Assembly: GCA_020438215.1 (NCBI GenBank)
Contig: JAGQUX010000003.1
Location: 1-64,000, forward strand
Direction: 5' to 3'
Source of the DNA: Armatimonadota bacterium
Lineage (GTDB): Bacteria; Armatimonadota; Fimbriimonadia; Fimbriimonadales; Fimbriimonadaceae
Length of the DNA stretch: 64,000 nucleotides
Shown: one piece after another, positions 26,494-35,917 of the stretch
How positions within the stretch are numbered: position 1 is the stretch's first letter
How the letters are laid out: the number at the start of each line of letters is the position of its first letter
Program-made: the position numbers and the translations under genes
The notes under the pieces: generated by a model
Told to the model about the DNA's origin: nothing
Databases searched by the model: none
What the model saw: only the letters and a program-made list of their open reading frames with translations

Positions 26494-29063
26494 TAGAACA
26501 CCGTGATCCCGTGGATTCGCAAGCCCGCCACTTCTGATTCAGTAGATAGGGTGATCGTATCGATCTCCTTGGCTTTGTCGGAATCCACTCTTACGTAACT
26601 CAGCGTACCATTCCGCGGTGATACAATGGTTGCGCTCATATCGGTGCGTGAACGGACGTGTTCACCGTACCGAATCGGCACCTCTCGAGATTCACCGTTG
26701 GAATAGGTCACTTTGAAATTTGCAACAGGGAGCGTGTCTTTGATCCAAGCTGCAGTGTCAATCGCAACGGCGACCGACTTCCCTGGCTTCCGCACCAGAA
26801 ATGTAACTTGGTTAGGCGATTGTGCGGCTAATCGCGTTGTGTAGCCAAAAAGCTGGATGGGAGAGAATGTCCGGAACTGAATTGAGCCAACTTTGGTCGG
26901 TGTTCCCCCTGATTTGTTATCTGGCAGAATAGCAACTCCCGGTTGCGGCTGGATAACGGCCGGAGGATCAAAGTAAAGGCGCTGAAACAGTGATTCGGCG
27001 CGGTATGGGAGTTGGTTAGGGCGTTCCTTGCGACCGCTCCACGCATAGTCAGCGGCAAGGATGTACGCAGTGAACTGCTTGAACTCCCGAATCATGTTCG
27101 TTTCGTTGCTTTCGTATCCAGCCCAAGTGGTTTGTAGGATGCCCGCACCATTAGCAATGGCGGCCTGGGTTTGTCCATAAATGTTATTGGGGCGGAACCA
27201 ATGGCTCGCGACCGGTTGCATTCCCGCCTGCTTCCATAGAGCAAGAGATTTGAACTTGGAGGAATCAGGAGTGTCGATGTAGTGCCAGTCCGCAATCATC
27301 ACGCCCTTGTCAAGCACCTTGCGTCGATTCTTTGCTTCTTCAAGAGTGTCGGCGTGGGTAGCATCTACTGCCTCCGAAGGGTGGAGCATAATGTCGCCCC
27401 ACATCATCGGTTTCACTTTGAATTCCTCTGCGAGATCAAGAAGCCAAGGGATGTGTTGTGTCCAAATGCGGGTTGTGAAGTAAGGATCGTTTGGCAATCC
27501 CCGATTGTCGATTTCATCAAGCCCAAAATGGATTGTCTTCGGCTTGAGATCAGTGATCGCCTCTGTCCAGAGATTCTTGATGAACGTACGAGCGCGAGCT
27601 TTCCGAGGATCGAAAGTGAACGGCACCTCAGGATTGATGGCGATATCGAGATTTTGTTTGTTCGCAAACGCCCAAGAACTATGTCCGAGGCTTTGGATGA
27701 GAGGCACAGGCTCAATCCCTTGCGTGCGGTACCGATCAAAGAGGCTCACAAGGTCTGATTTCGGCATCGTGATGTCAGTGGCAATCCCAGGTGTGGAGTT
27801 CCAATTCGTGCGCTCGCATTGAAGAACAACATGGTTGAACTTCATCGGCCCGAGTACCTGATCCATCAGCCAAGACTGGAACGGGAGTGCTTGTTTCCCG
27901 ACAAACATATGCACGCCACGCCAACTGACTGATGGGTAATCGGTGATTGTGCCTTTCGGGAAGCCAAGGCGACCATTTTGGACGCGAGCGAGCATCCCGA
28001 GCGTGCGAAACGCATGTCGTAAACCGGGCTCGTCCTGTCCTTCAATTTTGATTCCGCTTGAATCGGTGGTGATCTTGTAGCCTTCTGGTTTTAGTCCGAG
28101 ATTTGCCACTCTAGCGCTGATTTTGAGTTGCTGGGCTGACGATTCGCCGGTGCCCAAATCCCATCGGCGCGCAATGAATTCTTTGGTCGATGACCAGTAC
28201 GACTCGAAACGAGAATCAGAGAGTTGTGCATCCCGGCTGAAAGGGAGAATATCGCCGGTGAAGTTCATCGCTTTTGGCTCCGGCACCATCGGAAGACTCC
28301 GAAGATCAGCAGAGACTGCCGTTCCCATCGAGTTTGCCGTTGATTGCAAAATTGGCGAATCTGCCCTGTTCAGTTCGGCGGGATCGATCTTCCACTTGAC
28401 GTGATACCGAAGAGTCTGATCCGGCTTGATTTCTTGGTTTTGGAATCCCAGCCAGAGAAGCTCTTGCCCCACCGCCCAGTCGATGCTGTAGTTTCGCGCA
28501 TCCATGAGGTGCATTGGGTGATTGGAGTTCACGGCTACTGTGCCAATGGGGCCTCGGAGGCTCACTTGTTCTTCCGGTGATGACCAGATGAGTCGTTGTT
28601 CAAATGTGGAGTTGCTTTTCGGGCCGGGGCCAAGTCCGTCAATCGGTTGATTGCCAATGAGGACGTTTCCTTCTGTAAACAGAGGTGCCCAGATGCGCCC
28701 CAGCGTAACCTCTAGCATGACGGGCGACTTCCCGCGCCACATGAACTCGTAGGTGGCTTCTAGGCCATCATCCACTTGCTTATACGTGTGGATTCCGGTA
28801 ACGCGACCATCATCGCCCAGGTATTTGACGACAATCGCACCGTTGATTCCCGGCGTAATCTGGAGAGGATTCCAACTGCTGGAATAGATGCCCCGCTTCC
28901 AACCCTTTTCGTAGTATTGAAAGCCGCTTCCGGCGATAATCGGGACATTCCCAAGTTTGACTTGGAGCCCCGCGTTTCCTGCATATTCCACTTTGAGTTC
29001 CGGGCGACTCTGTATTGGCTCTAAATTGCCAAGCGTCGCAAGAGTGAAAAATGCAGGAAACAT
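26493..29063 (-). CDS. GH20-like beta-N-acetylhexosaminidase
   Basis: An exported protein of 856 residues. The central TIM-barrel part has 'DYPSVSWRGVHMFVG' and 'PKTIHFGLDEIDNRG', the latter the His-x-Gly-x-Asp-Glu signature of family GH20, where Asp and Glu form the catalytic pair. The N-terminal ~250 residues are beta-rich and the C-terminal ~170 residues look like a carbohydrate-binding module. The start lies at the ATG 29061-29063; TAAAAT (29073-29078) is nine bases upstream, in the 12-base gap to the previous gene, so this gene has its own promoter. It probably releases GlcNAc or GalNAc from glycans outside the cytosol. Confidence 0.82.
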   Translation of the reverse strand: MFPAFFTLATLGNLEPIQSRPELKVEYAGNAGLQVKLGNVPIIAGSGFQYYEKGWKRGIYSSSWNPLQITPGINGAIVVKYLGDDGRVTGIHTYKQVDDGLEATYEFMWRGKSPVMLEVTLGRIWAPLFTEGNVLIGNQPIDGLGPGPKSNSTFEQRLIWSSPEEQVSLRGPIGTVAVNSNHPMHLMDARNYSIDWAVGQELLWLGFQNQEIKPDQTLRYHVKWKIDPAELNRADSPILQSTANSMGTAVSADLRSLPMVPEPKAMNFTGDILPFSRDAQLSDSRFESYWSSTKEFIARRWDLGTGESSAQQLKISARVANLGLKPEGYKITTDSSGIKIEGQDEPGLRHAFRTLGMLARVQNGRLGFPKGTITDYPSVSWRGVHMFVGKQALPFQSWLMDQVLGPMKFNHVVLQCERTNWNSTPGIATDITMPKSDLVSLFDRYRTQGIEPVPLIQSLGHSSWAFANKQNLDIAINPEVPFTFDPRKARARTFIKNLWTEAITDLKPKTIHFGLDEIDNRGLPNDPYFTTRIWTQHIPWLLDLAEEFKVKPMMWGDIMLHPSEAVDATHADTLEEAKNRRKVLDKGVMIADWHYIDTPDSSKFKSLALWKQAGMQPVASHWFRPNNIYGQTQAAIANGAGILQTTWAGYESNETNMIREFKQFTAYILAADYAWSGRKERPNQLPYRAESLFQRLYFDPPAVIQPQPGVAILPDNKSGGTPTKVGSIQFRTFSPIQLFGYTTRLAAQSPNQVTFLVRKPGKSVAVAIDTAAWIKDTLPVANFKVTYSNGESREVPIRYGEHVRSRTDMSATIVSPRNGTLSYVRVDSDKAKEIDTITLSTESEVAGLRIHGITVF

Positions 29064-29072
29064 CAAGGCGTC

Positions 29073-29078
29073 ATTTTA
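29073..29078 (-). promoter_or_regulatory. -10 box of the GH20 gene
   Basis: TAAAAT on the minus strand, nine bases before the ATG at 29063 and two bases after the stop of the upstream gene. No good -35 is visible. Confidence 0.5.
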
Positions 29079-30449
29079 CTATCCTGCGCCGGCGAACCTT
29101 ACGAGCTTCCCATCCTTATCGATCAAGAATTTGATGATTCCGGAAGTGCTCTTTCCGTGAACTCGATAGAAAACTTCTGTGTCATCACCCACTTTGTGCT
29201 CTTTGACATACTCCATCGAGCGAATTTTGCCAAATGATCCACGGAAGCCAGCGGCAGCTGATCGTCCGCGCTGGGACATCAAGCCTTTAAGTTCATCGGC
29301 GGCATCTGCGAAGGTGGGTTTGAGGGACATGGCGTCTTCCAGAGCATCCCAAATTCGGTAGGTGCGCGCTTTATCAGGATCAGGTTGGGTTTCGTATTTC
29401 TCCGATTTGAATTTTTCGGAGTATTGTTGCCCAATTACGTAGCTCAGTCCGGTGTAGCTTTGTCCAACGATATTGGAGAGGATGACGACCGCGATCTTCT
29501 CTGATGGCATGAGGGTAATCATCGCGGACTGCCCATAGGTATTCCCTCCGTGAGTAACGATCTTTGCTCCGTTGCGTTCGTCCATCATCCAGCCATAGCC
29601 GTAGGGATAGCTCCTGCCGCTTTTTAGGGTAACAGGAGTCATTGCTGGAGCGATTGAGCCCGGTTTACCAACTCGCCCTTCCAATAGAGCCTGCGCCCAC
29701 TTCGCCATGTCCTCGATATCACAAACAATGGCACCAGCAGCTCCGGCAGAACTACCTCGCAAGATTTCCGCGTTCAGTGTGCGCGAACCAAGCGTCATGT
29801 ATCCGGTGGCACGGTTCGGAATCACCTGAGCGAATGAGTGCTGTTGCGCACTCGCCATGCCGAGCGGTTTCCAGATGCGTTCTTCAATTAAGTCATCCCA
29901 TTTGATGTCCAGCTTTTCTTCCACCATGTGTGCGGTCATCAAGAACCCAGAGTTCGAGTACGACCAGCTCGTTCCTGCCGGGAAATCAAGCGGCTTTTCA
30001 CGCACTAAATCCAAGAGCTTGTCGTAGGTGTAATCCTGACGAGGGAGAAAACCCGGGCCAAGATAGTCTGGCACGCCCGAGGTGTGGCTGAGAAGCTGAC
30101 TGACGGTCAGATTCTTCCAATGCTCTGGGCAATCGGGAAAGACAGAGCCGTACGTGTCATCAAGGCTGATTTTCTTTTCGGCGACAAGTTGCAAAAGTGC
30201 GGCTGTCCAGAACTGTTTGGTGACGCTACCAATTTCGAAAACCGTTTTTGATGAGACTCTTGTGTTGGTTTCCAGGTTCGCGTACCCGTAGGTGCCAATC
30301 TTGACAACGCGCCCATCTTTGATAACGGCGACTGCCATCCCCGGGGCTTTGACCTGCTTCATCGCCGCTTGGGCAATGTCATCTACAGCATCAGCAAAAA
30401 CAAAGGCACTCGATGCGAGGAGTGCTAAAGCAAAGGCTCTGCGCAACAT
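29079..30449 (-). CDS. Exported beta-lactamase-fold serine hydrolase
   Basis: A 456-residue class C beta-lactamase-like serine hydrolase with a signal peptide ('LRRAFALALLASSAFVFADA'). It has 'EIGSVTKQFWTAAL' (S-x-x-K), 'SWSYSNSGFLM' (Tyr-Ser-Asn) and 'VTHGGNTYGQSAM' (HGG third motif), all intact. A ~100-residue C-terminal extension with beta strands follows. It probably acts on peptidoglycan peptides or small esters in the periplasm. I use the ATG 30447-30449 because TAGAAT (30457-30462) lies seven bases upstream; the frame is open nine bases more. Confidence 0.88.
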   Translation of the reverse strand: MLRRAFALALLASSAFVFADAVDDIAQAAMKQVKAPGMAVAVIKDGRVVKIGTYGYANLETNTRVSSKTVFEIGSVTKQFWTAALLQLVAEKKISLDDTYGSVFPDCPEHWKNLTVSQLLSHTSGVPDYLGPGFLPRQDYTYDKLLDLVREKPLDFPAGTSWSYSNSGFLMTAHMVEEKLDIKWDDLIEERIWKPLGMASAQQHSFAQVIPNRATGYMTLGSRTLNAEILRGSSAGAAGAIVCDIEDMAKWAQALLEGRVGKPGSIAPAMTPVTLKSGRSYPYGYGWMMDERNGAKIVTHGGNTYGQSAMITLMPSEKIAVVILSNIVGQSYTGLSYVIGQQYSEKFKSEKYETQPDPDKARTYRIWDALEDAMSLKPTFADAADELKGLMSQRGRSAAAGFRGSFGKIRSMEYVKEHKVGDDTEVFYRVHGKSTSGIIKFLIDKDGKLVRFAGAG

Positions 30450-30497
30450 ACACTGCATTCTACTGATGGCGGCACTTTCAGGATTCAGTGTCCCGGG

Positions 30498-31229
30498 TTA
30501 GGAACGCTCAACAACCGAGTGCATGACGGGATAAGAATCCCGGCTCAGAAGTTCTTTTTGGTCACCAATCAAGCGGTATGTCTCGACTTCGAAACCGGGC
30601 TTACCAATATTACGGACTCTGCGCTGACTGCCCTCTCCAACCGTGATCATCGCTGGTGCTGACTTTTTAAGGCGTCGCTGTTCTATAACCACTTGGGGAG
30701 CCTCTTTGATCGCGCCTTCCAGCTTTATTTCAATTTGATCGCGGTGGATTCTTGCCGATATGCGAACACGAGTCTTGTAGGGATTTTTGATCACCAGATC
30801 GATGTTCGGGAAAGCCACTGCCGCATCTCGACCAGGGTCAACGTAATTGGGTGCGTAATGGTGCGGGTTGCGTTCAACAATTTCGAAACCTGCCATGAGA
30901 GCAGCATTGTAAAGGGTTGTCGAGGATTGGCAGACGCCGCCTCCCCACGCATCAACGAGTTGCCCACCAAAGCTGACCGGTGCGCGGCGATACCCTTGAT
31001 CTCTTGACCAAGACCCCACCGTATCATTGAATGAGAACTCCTCACCGGGAGCTATCCACTTGCCATCAATCTTTTGCAGGCAAAGACTGGCATTGTGGCG
31101 TTGGTTTGCTTCTCGGCCACGCAAGCTGGTTGTGTATTCCCCGATGGTCTGTTCCGGGGTTTCTTTCGCGGCAAAGCCGAGCCCAATAACGGCGATCAAT
31201 CCACAAGCGATGATCGGAATCGGCTTCAC
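30498..31229 (-). CDS. VanW family protein
   Basis: A 243-residue VanW-type protein with an N-terminal hydrophobic anchor ('IIACGLIAVIGLGFAAKE'). The VanW core runs from 'RHNASLCLQKIDGK' through 'FSFNDTVGSWSRDQGYRRAP', 'DAWGGGVCQSSTTLYNAAL' and 'ERNPHHYAPNYVDPGRDAAV'. VanW proteins occur beside vancomycin-resistance genes and in many other cell-wall contexts, but their activity is unknown. The ATG overlaps the stop of the A2M gene, so it is the last member of a three-gene envelope operon. Confidence 0.9.
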   Translation of the reverse strand: MKPIPIIACGLIAVIGLGFAAKETPEQTIGEYTTSLRGREANQRHNASLCLQKIDGKWIAPGEEFSFNDTVGSWSRDQGYRRAPVSFGGQLVDAWGGGVCQSSTTLYNAALMAGFEIVERNPHHYAPNYVDPGRDAAVAFPNIDLVIKNPYKTRVRISARIHRDQIEIKLEGAIKEAPQVVIEQRRLKKSAPAMITVGEGSQRRVRNIGKPGFEVETYRLIGDQKELLSRDSYPVMHSVVERS

Positions 31230-34200
31230 TTTTTCACCTCGACGATTGTTTGACCTGTAGTGGCATTCACATCGTGCTGGTACATCGGATAAGCACGGGC
31301 CGGGAGCGCAACTCCTGTCCCGGGTGCTTCCGCTCGCACAGCGTATTCAATGATCTGTTCGGTGTCGCCAAAGTAGCTGATAAAGAACACAGCTCGGTCA
31401 TCATAGAAGCTGTTGTAGGACCACCAGCGACCCCAATCGTAGTTATTCTCGGGCTTATCGGCCTCCACGATGCGGCAGTTTGAAGGAATGGAATCCTCGA
31501 TCGCCACATAGCGGGTTTTCGCCGGGCTCTTGACGGTGAGCCGCACCCGGAACACTTCCCCACTCTTGAACTGGGTGGTTGGCTTCGTTTCTGGGAGGTA
31601 GCGCAGAGTTCCGTTCTCAAGCTTTTGCGCTTTCATCCGGAAGTATTCGCGTTTGATCGTGAATCCTGCCGGCTGACTGATCGGCTTGGGATTGTTGTCT
31701 CGGAAAGCAACATTGGTTGAGGCGGCAACATAGACTTGTCCCGAACCGACGGTCTCAACCTTAAACTCCGTCTTGCCCGCCGGAAGTTGATCGTAAGGGA
31801 TGCGAACTTCCTGCAGCTTGTTCGGATCGATTTGGAGGGTGCGAACGGTTTTGCCGTTCATCTTGAATTCAATCTCGCCCGAGCCGCCGACAGAGTTACG
31901 AGATTGCTCGTAGGCGACGATGGAACTCACCGCCGAAGAGGTGTTCCAGGTGTCGTACCAAGACTTTCCTTGGCGTTGGCTGAGCAAAGTGCGGACGATG
32001 CGCGTAATGTCCGGGTTGGTGGGATCAATGGCGAGCATTGCTTCCAGAACACGACTCGTTTCCTTGGCATCATCGAAAGCGATGGTGTCCGTGCCGCTGA
32101 GCGATTCCAAACGCATCCTTTGCAAAGTCACCCTCGCGATACGATTGACTTCCGCGTCATTCGGGTTGTGTTTGGAGGTCAGAGCGGCGGCGAGTGCAAT
32201 TTCCGCACTTTCATAGTATCGAGAGAATTTTTCTTGATCATCGTCCTTTACCGCATCATACTTTTTGAGATACTCAACAACCTCTGGATAGTAGCCATAG
32301 CGGGAAAGAGCAACTGCGAGCGTTGATCGGCCCCAATTTGGACTCCAGATGTCGGTGGACTCCGCATTGAGAGCTTTTCTGCCCCACTCCAGCCCTTTTT
32401 CAATCATGCGATCTGGGACATTAACACCAACTTGACGAGCACGATAAAGCCCCTCAAGTGCGACCCCTGTCATCATGGCATTCGGTTCATCGTATTCGAA
32501 CCAGCCCCAACCACCTTCGTAGGTTTGAAGGTTCTTGAGGCGAGCCAGCGACTGTACGGCAATGTCATCAACCTTAGCGTCTAGCTCGGGAGTGAGAGTG
32601 CCGTTGCGTCGCATCAACTCGCGCACTTGAACGGATGGAACAAAGCGGGAAGTGGTTTGTTCGGTGCATCCGTAGGGGTACTGAATCAGATAATCAAGCG
32701 AATCCCCAATCAATGCCGTTAGCGATCCTGCAAACGTCACGGTGACATCACCCTGCACGAGATTCTCAGGGAAGTTCAGCTCGAAACTGTTCGAGTTGCC
32801 CATAACGACTTCGGAGAATGCTCCGTCACGGTATTCCGTGCCGCGTACCTTCGTCTCAATCGACTTCTCCAGCCCATCGCTGTAGATGCCAGATTTTGCG
32901 ACCATCTGGAAGCGCGCAGTGCCAGCTTTGGTGGCTTCGACTGTCCACGAAACGCTTGCCGTCGTTCCCGCTTTGACTGTGATCTTCTGGGCATTCCCAG
33001 ACTTGACTTGTGCGCCGGAAGCATCCAGACGAACATCCACTTGCAGGTCTTGATCGGTTGTATTCGCAACCGTTCCTGTAACAAGTTGGCTATCGGTTTC
33101 GGTCAGGAAAGCTGGCAGGCTCAGGCGAGCCATCAGTTCCTTTTCGGCGATGACATTACTAGTCGCTTTGCCAACTTTGGCGTCGCCTGTCAGCGCGGTG
33201 ACAGTTGCTCGCCAACTGGTCAGGTTATCGGGGAGCGGAACCTTGACCCGTGCATTTCCGGATTCATTTGTCCGAACCGAGGCACGCCAAAACGCCGTAT
33301 CTTTGAACTCGCGGCGTATGTCAACGCCTGCTTCCGACTTCTCTTCCCCATCCAGATAGATTTCGGGGAATGACCAGGCTGTATTGACGTAGGAATACCG
33401 CTTCGGGTGGAACGTGTCCATTGGGTCGTCGCGGTCTTCCATGATTTGGTAGACGCCTTCATCCACAACACCGAGGGAGACATCGGCAATAACCGGGTTG
33501 CCATCACTATCAGTGGCTTCCACCAAATAATCAACTGACTCTCCCGGTTTGACAGAGTCACGATCGGGAGTGACTTTGACCTTCAATTCCTTTGCGGCAA
33601 GACCGACTCGGAAACTTCGAGAGCTTTCCTGGAACGACTTATCCTTGATCATACAGACCGAGACATCAACGTTCGGGGCGTAGCTTTCCAGAGCATCCAG
33701 TGAGACGGTCGTCTCTGCGCCCGCGAGTTCGACAACCATCGTTTTTATGATGTCTTCCGCTTCTACCGTCAGAAGCGCGGAGCCACCGGGCTTATCCGTC
33801 TGGATCAGGATTTCGGCTTTCTCGCCAGCATTGTATTTGGGCTTATCGAGCAGGAGCCGGAGTGACGGCAAGTTGCCAGCCCCCTCATCAATTCCTCCAG
33901 AAACCCAGATGTAGGTGCGATCAGTGACGGTGTTGCCGCGCGCATCTTTTGTTGTTAGCTTGGCGATGTAGCTACCGCTTTGCTTTGGTCGGAAGGGAGT
34001 TGATCCTTGCCCTTCATTCAGCTTAACTTGCGTCCGTGATTCCAGAACCTCGGCAACATTGCGTTTGCCCCAAACTTCACGATAGAACTCGACGAGCACA
34101 GATTGCGGGAGCTTCTGGTCAACGTTTGCGCGACCAGCAATATCCAGAGAAACCGTTTCACCAACATTCGCGATATAACTCCGGAACTGTCCGGCGACTT

Positions 34201-35917
34201 CGATTTGCCCGCGGTAGACCGTTGCTCTTCCCGAGCCGTAGAAGTATCGCCCGCCGGGTTCTTCCACAGCAGCATTGAGCGTGAATGTGACATCCGACCA
34301 ATCGAAAAGTTCATCCTTTAGCTTGGCGGTTTCCAGGCGAAAGATGGCTCGTCCTTGGTCGTCAGTTGTGCCTTCAAGAGATTCGAGATAATCACCGTCG
34401 TAGCTGTAATCGCTGTCGTACCAGTCGTCAAAGTCTTCATCAAATGGACTTCCCGACCACTCACTGCGTTGATAGATGTCCGCAGTCACTTTCGCGCCAA
34501 CAACTGGTTCACCAGTGAAAGTCTCTGCTTGAACCTCGTATTCGACAATATCACCACGAACGTAGCCGCTCGACTTTGGAGTGACATTGATCGCGAAATC
34601 GGGTTTGCGATAGGCGGCGAAGGTGAGATATTCCCATTCCGTTGCGCCATCGTAAGAAACTTTAATGGAATAACTGCCCACTTCTCCAGTCGCAGGAATC
34701 TTGAAGCTGCCATAGGCGAAACCAGGGTCTTCGGCGATCATTGATGAGTTCGCAATGATGTCCCCATTAGGATCTTCGAGTTCAAAACGAACTGGCTTTC
34801 CAGAAGCTGGCATGTATCCGGTGGGAATGCGCTCGCGGATGTTGGCTTTGTAGAAAACCTCATCTCCCGGGCGGTAAACCGGACGATCCGTGACTACATG
34901 GATGCGGTACTTTTCTTCTGATTCAGAACGAGCATAAAACCATGTATAGGCTCTTGATCCGGCTCGTTTTGCCCTGACGAGAATGTTGTTCTTAGAACCC
35001 TTGGGAACCATGAACTTAGCGAGCCCATCCTGATCGGTGAGAACCGGGTTCGATGTTCCTTGGGAAGTCACGAGATCTACATCAACTCCACTGACGGCTT
35101 TCCCCGATTTGATGTCACTCACCATCGCGACAACTTGATCACCATCGTTCTTGGTGATCATGCCGATATCGGTTACAGTCAGCCAAGCGTAGTCTGTGTC
35201 GTCTCCAACTCGGGTTTTGAGAAGATAGATGCCGAGGGGCAGTTCGGCAAGTTTGTGTTCTTGAACAAACGCTCCTTCGATGTCTTTTGAAGTGAGCGGT
35301 AGCTTCTCCTCAACCACCGGCTTCAGCTTCGCCATTGTTTGCGGGTTTTGGCGTGAACGCCCGCTGGCGACGGCGTAAAGGAAATCAGAAAGGCTCCGCC
35401 CATTGAGAAGGTGTGTGTCTTCGACTTCTGAGACGGTCACGCTCATTTCAGAAGCGGTTGTCATCCCTTCGGTGCGGATGGTAATTTCTTCGCCAGGAGT
35501 GTAAACGCGTTCCCCGGCATTCATGGTTACATAGGGCGCACTTGGGTCGGTGATGATCGTAATTTCGTTCTTTTCACCTTCGACAATCTTGATTTGCTCA
35601 CCGGTTTTGGAGTGGACTTTGCCGTAAGCGGAGACGTAGTAATTCCCAGCAGGAAGCTGCGGGAACTTGAACTGACCGTTTTCATCAGTGCGGGCATTCC
35701 AGATAGCGTCTCCTTCCCAATTGCCTTCGCCTTGAAATTCAATGACGACATCGGCATTGGGGAGATTCAGCCCGTTCTCCTTCATCGTAACCGTGCCGCT
35801 GACCTGCCCAAGCGGTACCTCTCGGGTTACGCCAAGCGCAGATATCCCAACAAAGGCAAGAATCAAGAGAGCCAAAGAGAGCCAGCCTCCTGGCTTGGCG
35901 ACATCACGCAGCGACAT
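31226..35917 (-). CDS. Bacterial alpha-2-macroglobulin with thioester
   Basis: A 1563-residue protease-trapping protein of the A2M family. It carries an N-terminal membrane anchor or signal ('WLSLALLILAFVGISALGV') without a lipobox cysteine. A carboxypeptidase-regulatory-like domain comes next ('NADVVIEFQGEGNWEGDAIW', 'FPQLPAGNYYVSAYG'), followed by macroglobulin domains. The thioester motif is 'YPYGCTEQTTSR' with Cys1084. The chain ends in the thioester-domain helices and a receptor-like domain. It overlaps its membrane-protein partner gene by 14 bases and VanW by four. The usual partner of bacterial A2M, PBP1C, is absent here. Confidence 0.92.
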   Translation of the reverse strand: MSLRDVAKPGGWLSLALLILAFVGISALGVTREVPLGQVSGTVTMKENGLNLPNADVVIEFQGEGNWEGDAIWNARTDENGQFKFPQLPAGNYYVSAYGKVHSKTGEQIKIVEGEKNEITIITDPSAPYVTMNAGERVYTPGEEITIRTEGMTTASEMSVTVSEVEDTHLLNGRSLSDFLYAVASGRSRQNPQTMAKLKPVVEEKLPLTSKDIEGAFVQEHKLAELPLGIYLLKTRVGDDTDYAWLTVTDIGMITKNDGDQVVAMVSDIKSGKAVSGVDVDLVTSQGTSNPVLTDQDGLAKFMVPKGSKNNILVRAKRAGSRAYTWFYARSESEEKYRIHVVTDRPVYRPGDEVFYKANIRERIPTGYMPASGKPVRFELEDPNGDIIANSSMIAEDPGFAYGSFKIPATGEVGSYSIKVSYDGATEWEYLTFAAYRKPDFAINVTPKSSGYVRGDIVEYEVQAETFTGEPVVGAKVTADIYQRSEWSGSPFDEDFDDWYDSDYSYDGDYLESLEGTTDDQGRAIFRLETAKLKDELFDWSDVTFTLNAAVEEPGGRYFYGSGRATVYRGQIEVAGQFRSYIANVGETVSLDIAGRANVDQKLPQSVLVEFYREVWGKRNVAEVLESRTQVKLNEGQGSTPFRPKQSGSYIAKLTTKDARGNTVTDRTYIWVSGGIDEGAGNLPSLRLLLDKPKYNAGEKAEILIQTDKPGGSALLTVEAEDIIKTMVVELAGAETTVSLDALESYAPNVDVSVCMIKDKSFQESSRSFRVGLAAKELKVKVTPDRDSVKPGESVDYLVEATDSDGNPVIADVSLGVVDEGVYQIMEDRDDPMDTFHPKRYSYVNTAWSFPEIYLDGEEKSEAGVDIRREFKDTAFWRASVRTNESGNARVKVPLPDNLTSWRATVTALTGDAKVGKATSNVIAEKELMARLSLPAFLTETDSQLVTGTVANTTDQDLQVDVRLDASGAQVKSGNAQKITVKAGTTASVSWTVEATKAGTARFQMVAKSGIYSDGLEKSIETKVRGTEYRDGAFSEVVMGNSNSFELNFPENLVQGDVTVTFAGSLTALIGDSLDYLIQYPYGCTEQTTSRFVPSVQVRELMRRNGTLTPELDAKVDDIAVQSLARLKNLQTYEGGWGWFEYDEPNAMMTGVALEGLYRARQVGVNVPDRMIEKGLEWGRKALNAESTDIWSPNWGRSTLAVALSRYGYYPEVVEYLKKYDAVKDDDQEKFSRYYESAEIALAAALTSKHNPNDAEVNRIARVTLQRMRLESLSGTDTIAFDDAKETSRVLEAMLAIDPTNPDITRIVRTLLSQRQGKSWYDTWNTSSAVSSIVAYEQSRNSVGGSGEIEFKMNGKTVRTLQIDPNKLQEVRIPYDQLPAGKTEFKVETVGSGQVYVAASTNVAFRDNNPKPISQPAGFTIKREYFRMKAQKLENGTLRYLPETKPTTQFKSGEVFRVRLTVKSPAKTRYVAIEDSIPSNCRIVEADKPENNYDWGRWWSYNSFYDDRAVFFISYFGDTEQIIEYAVRAEAPGTGVALPARAYPMYQHDVNATTGQTIVEVKK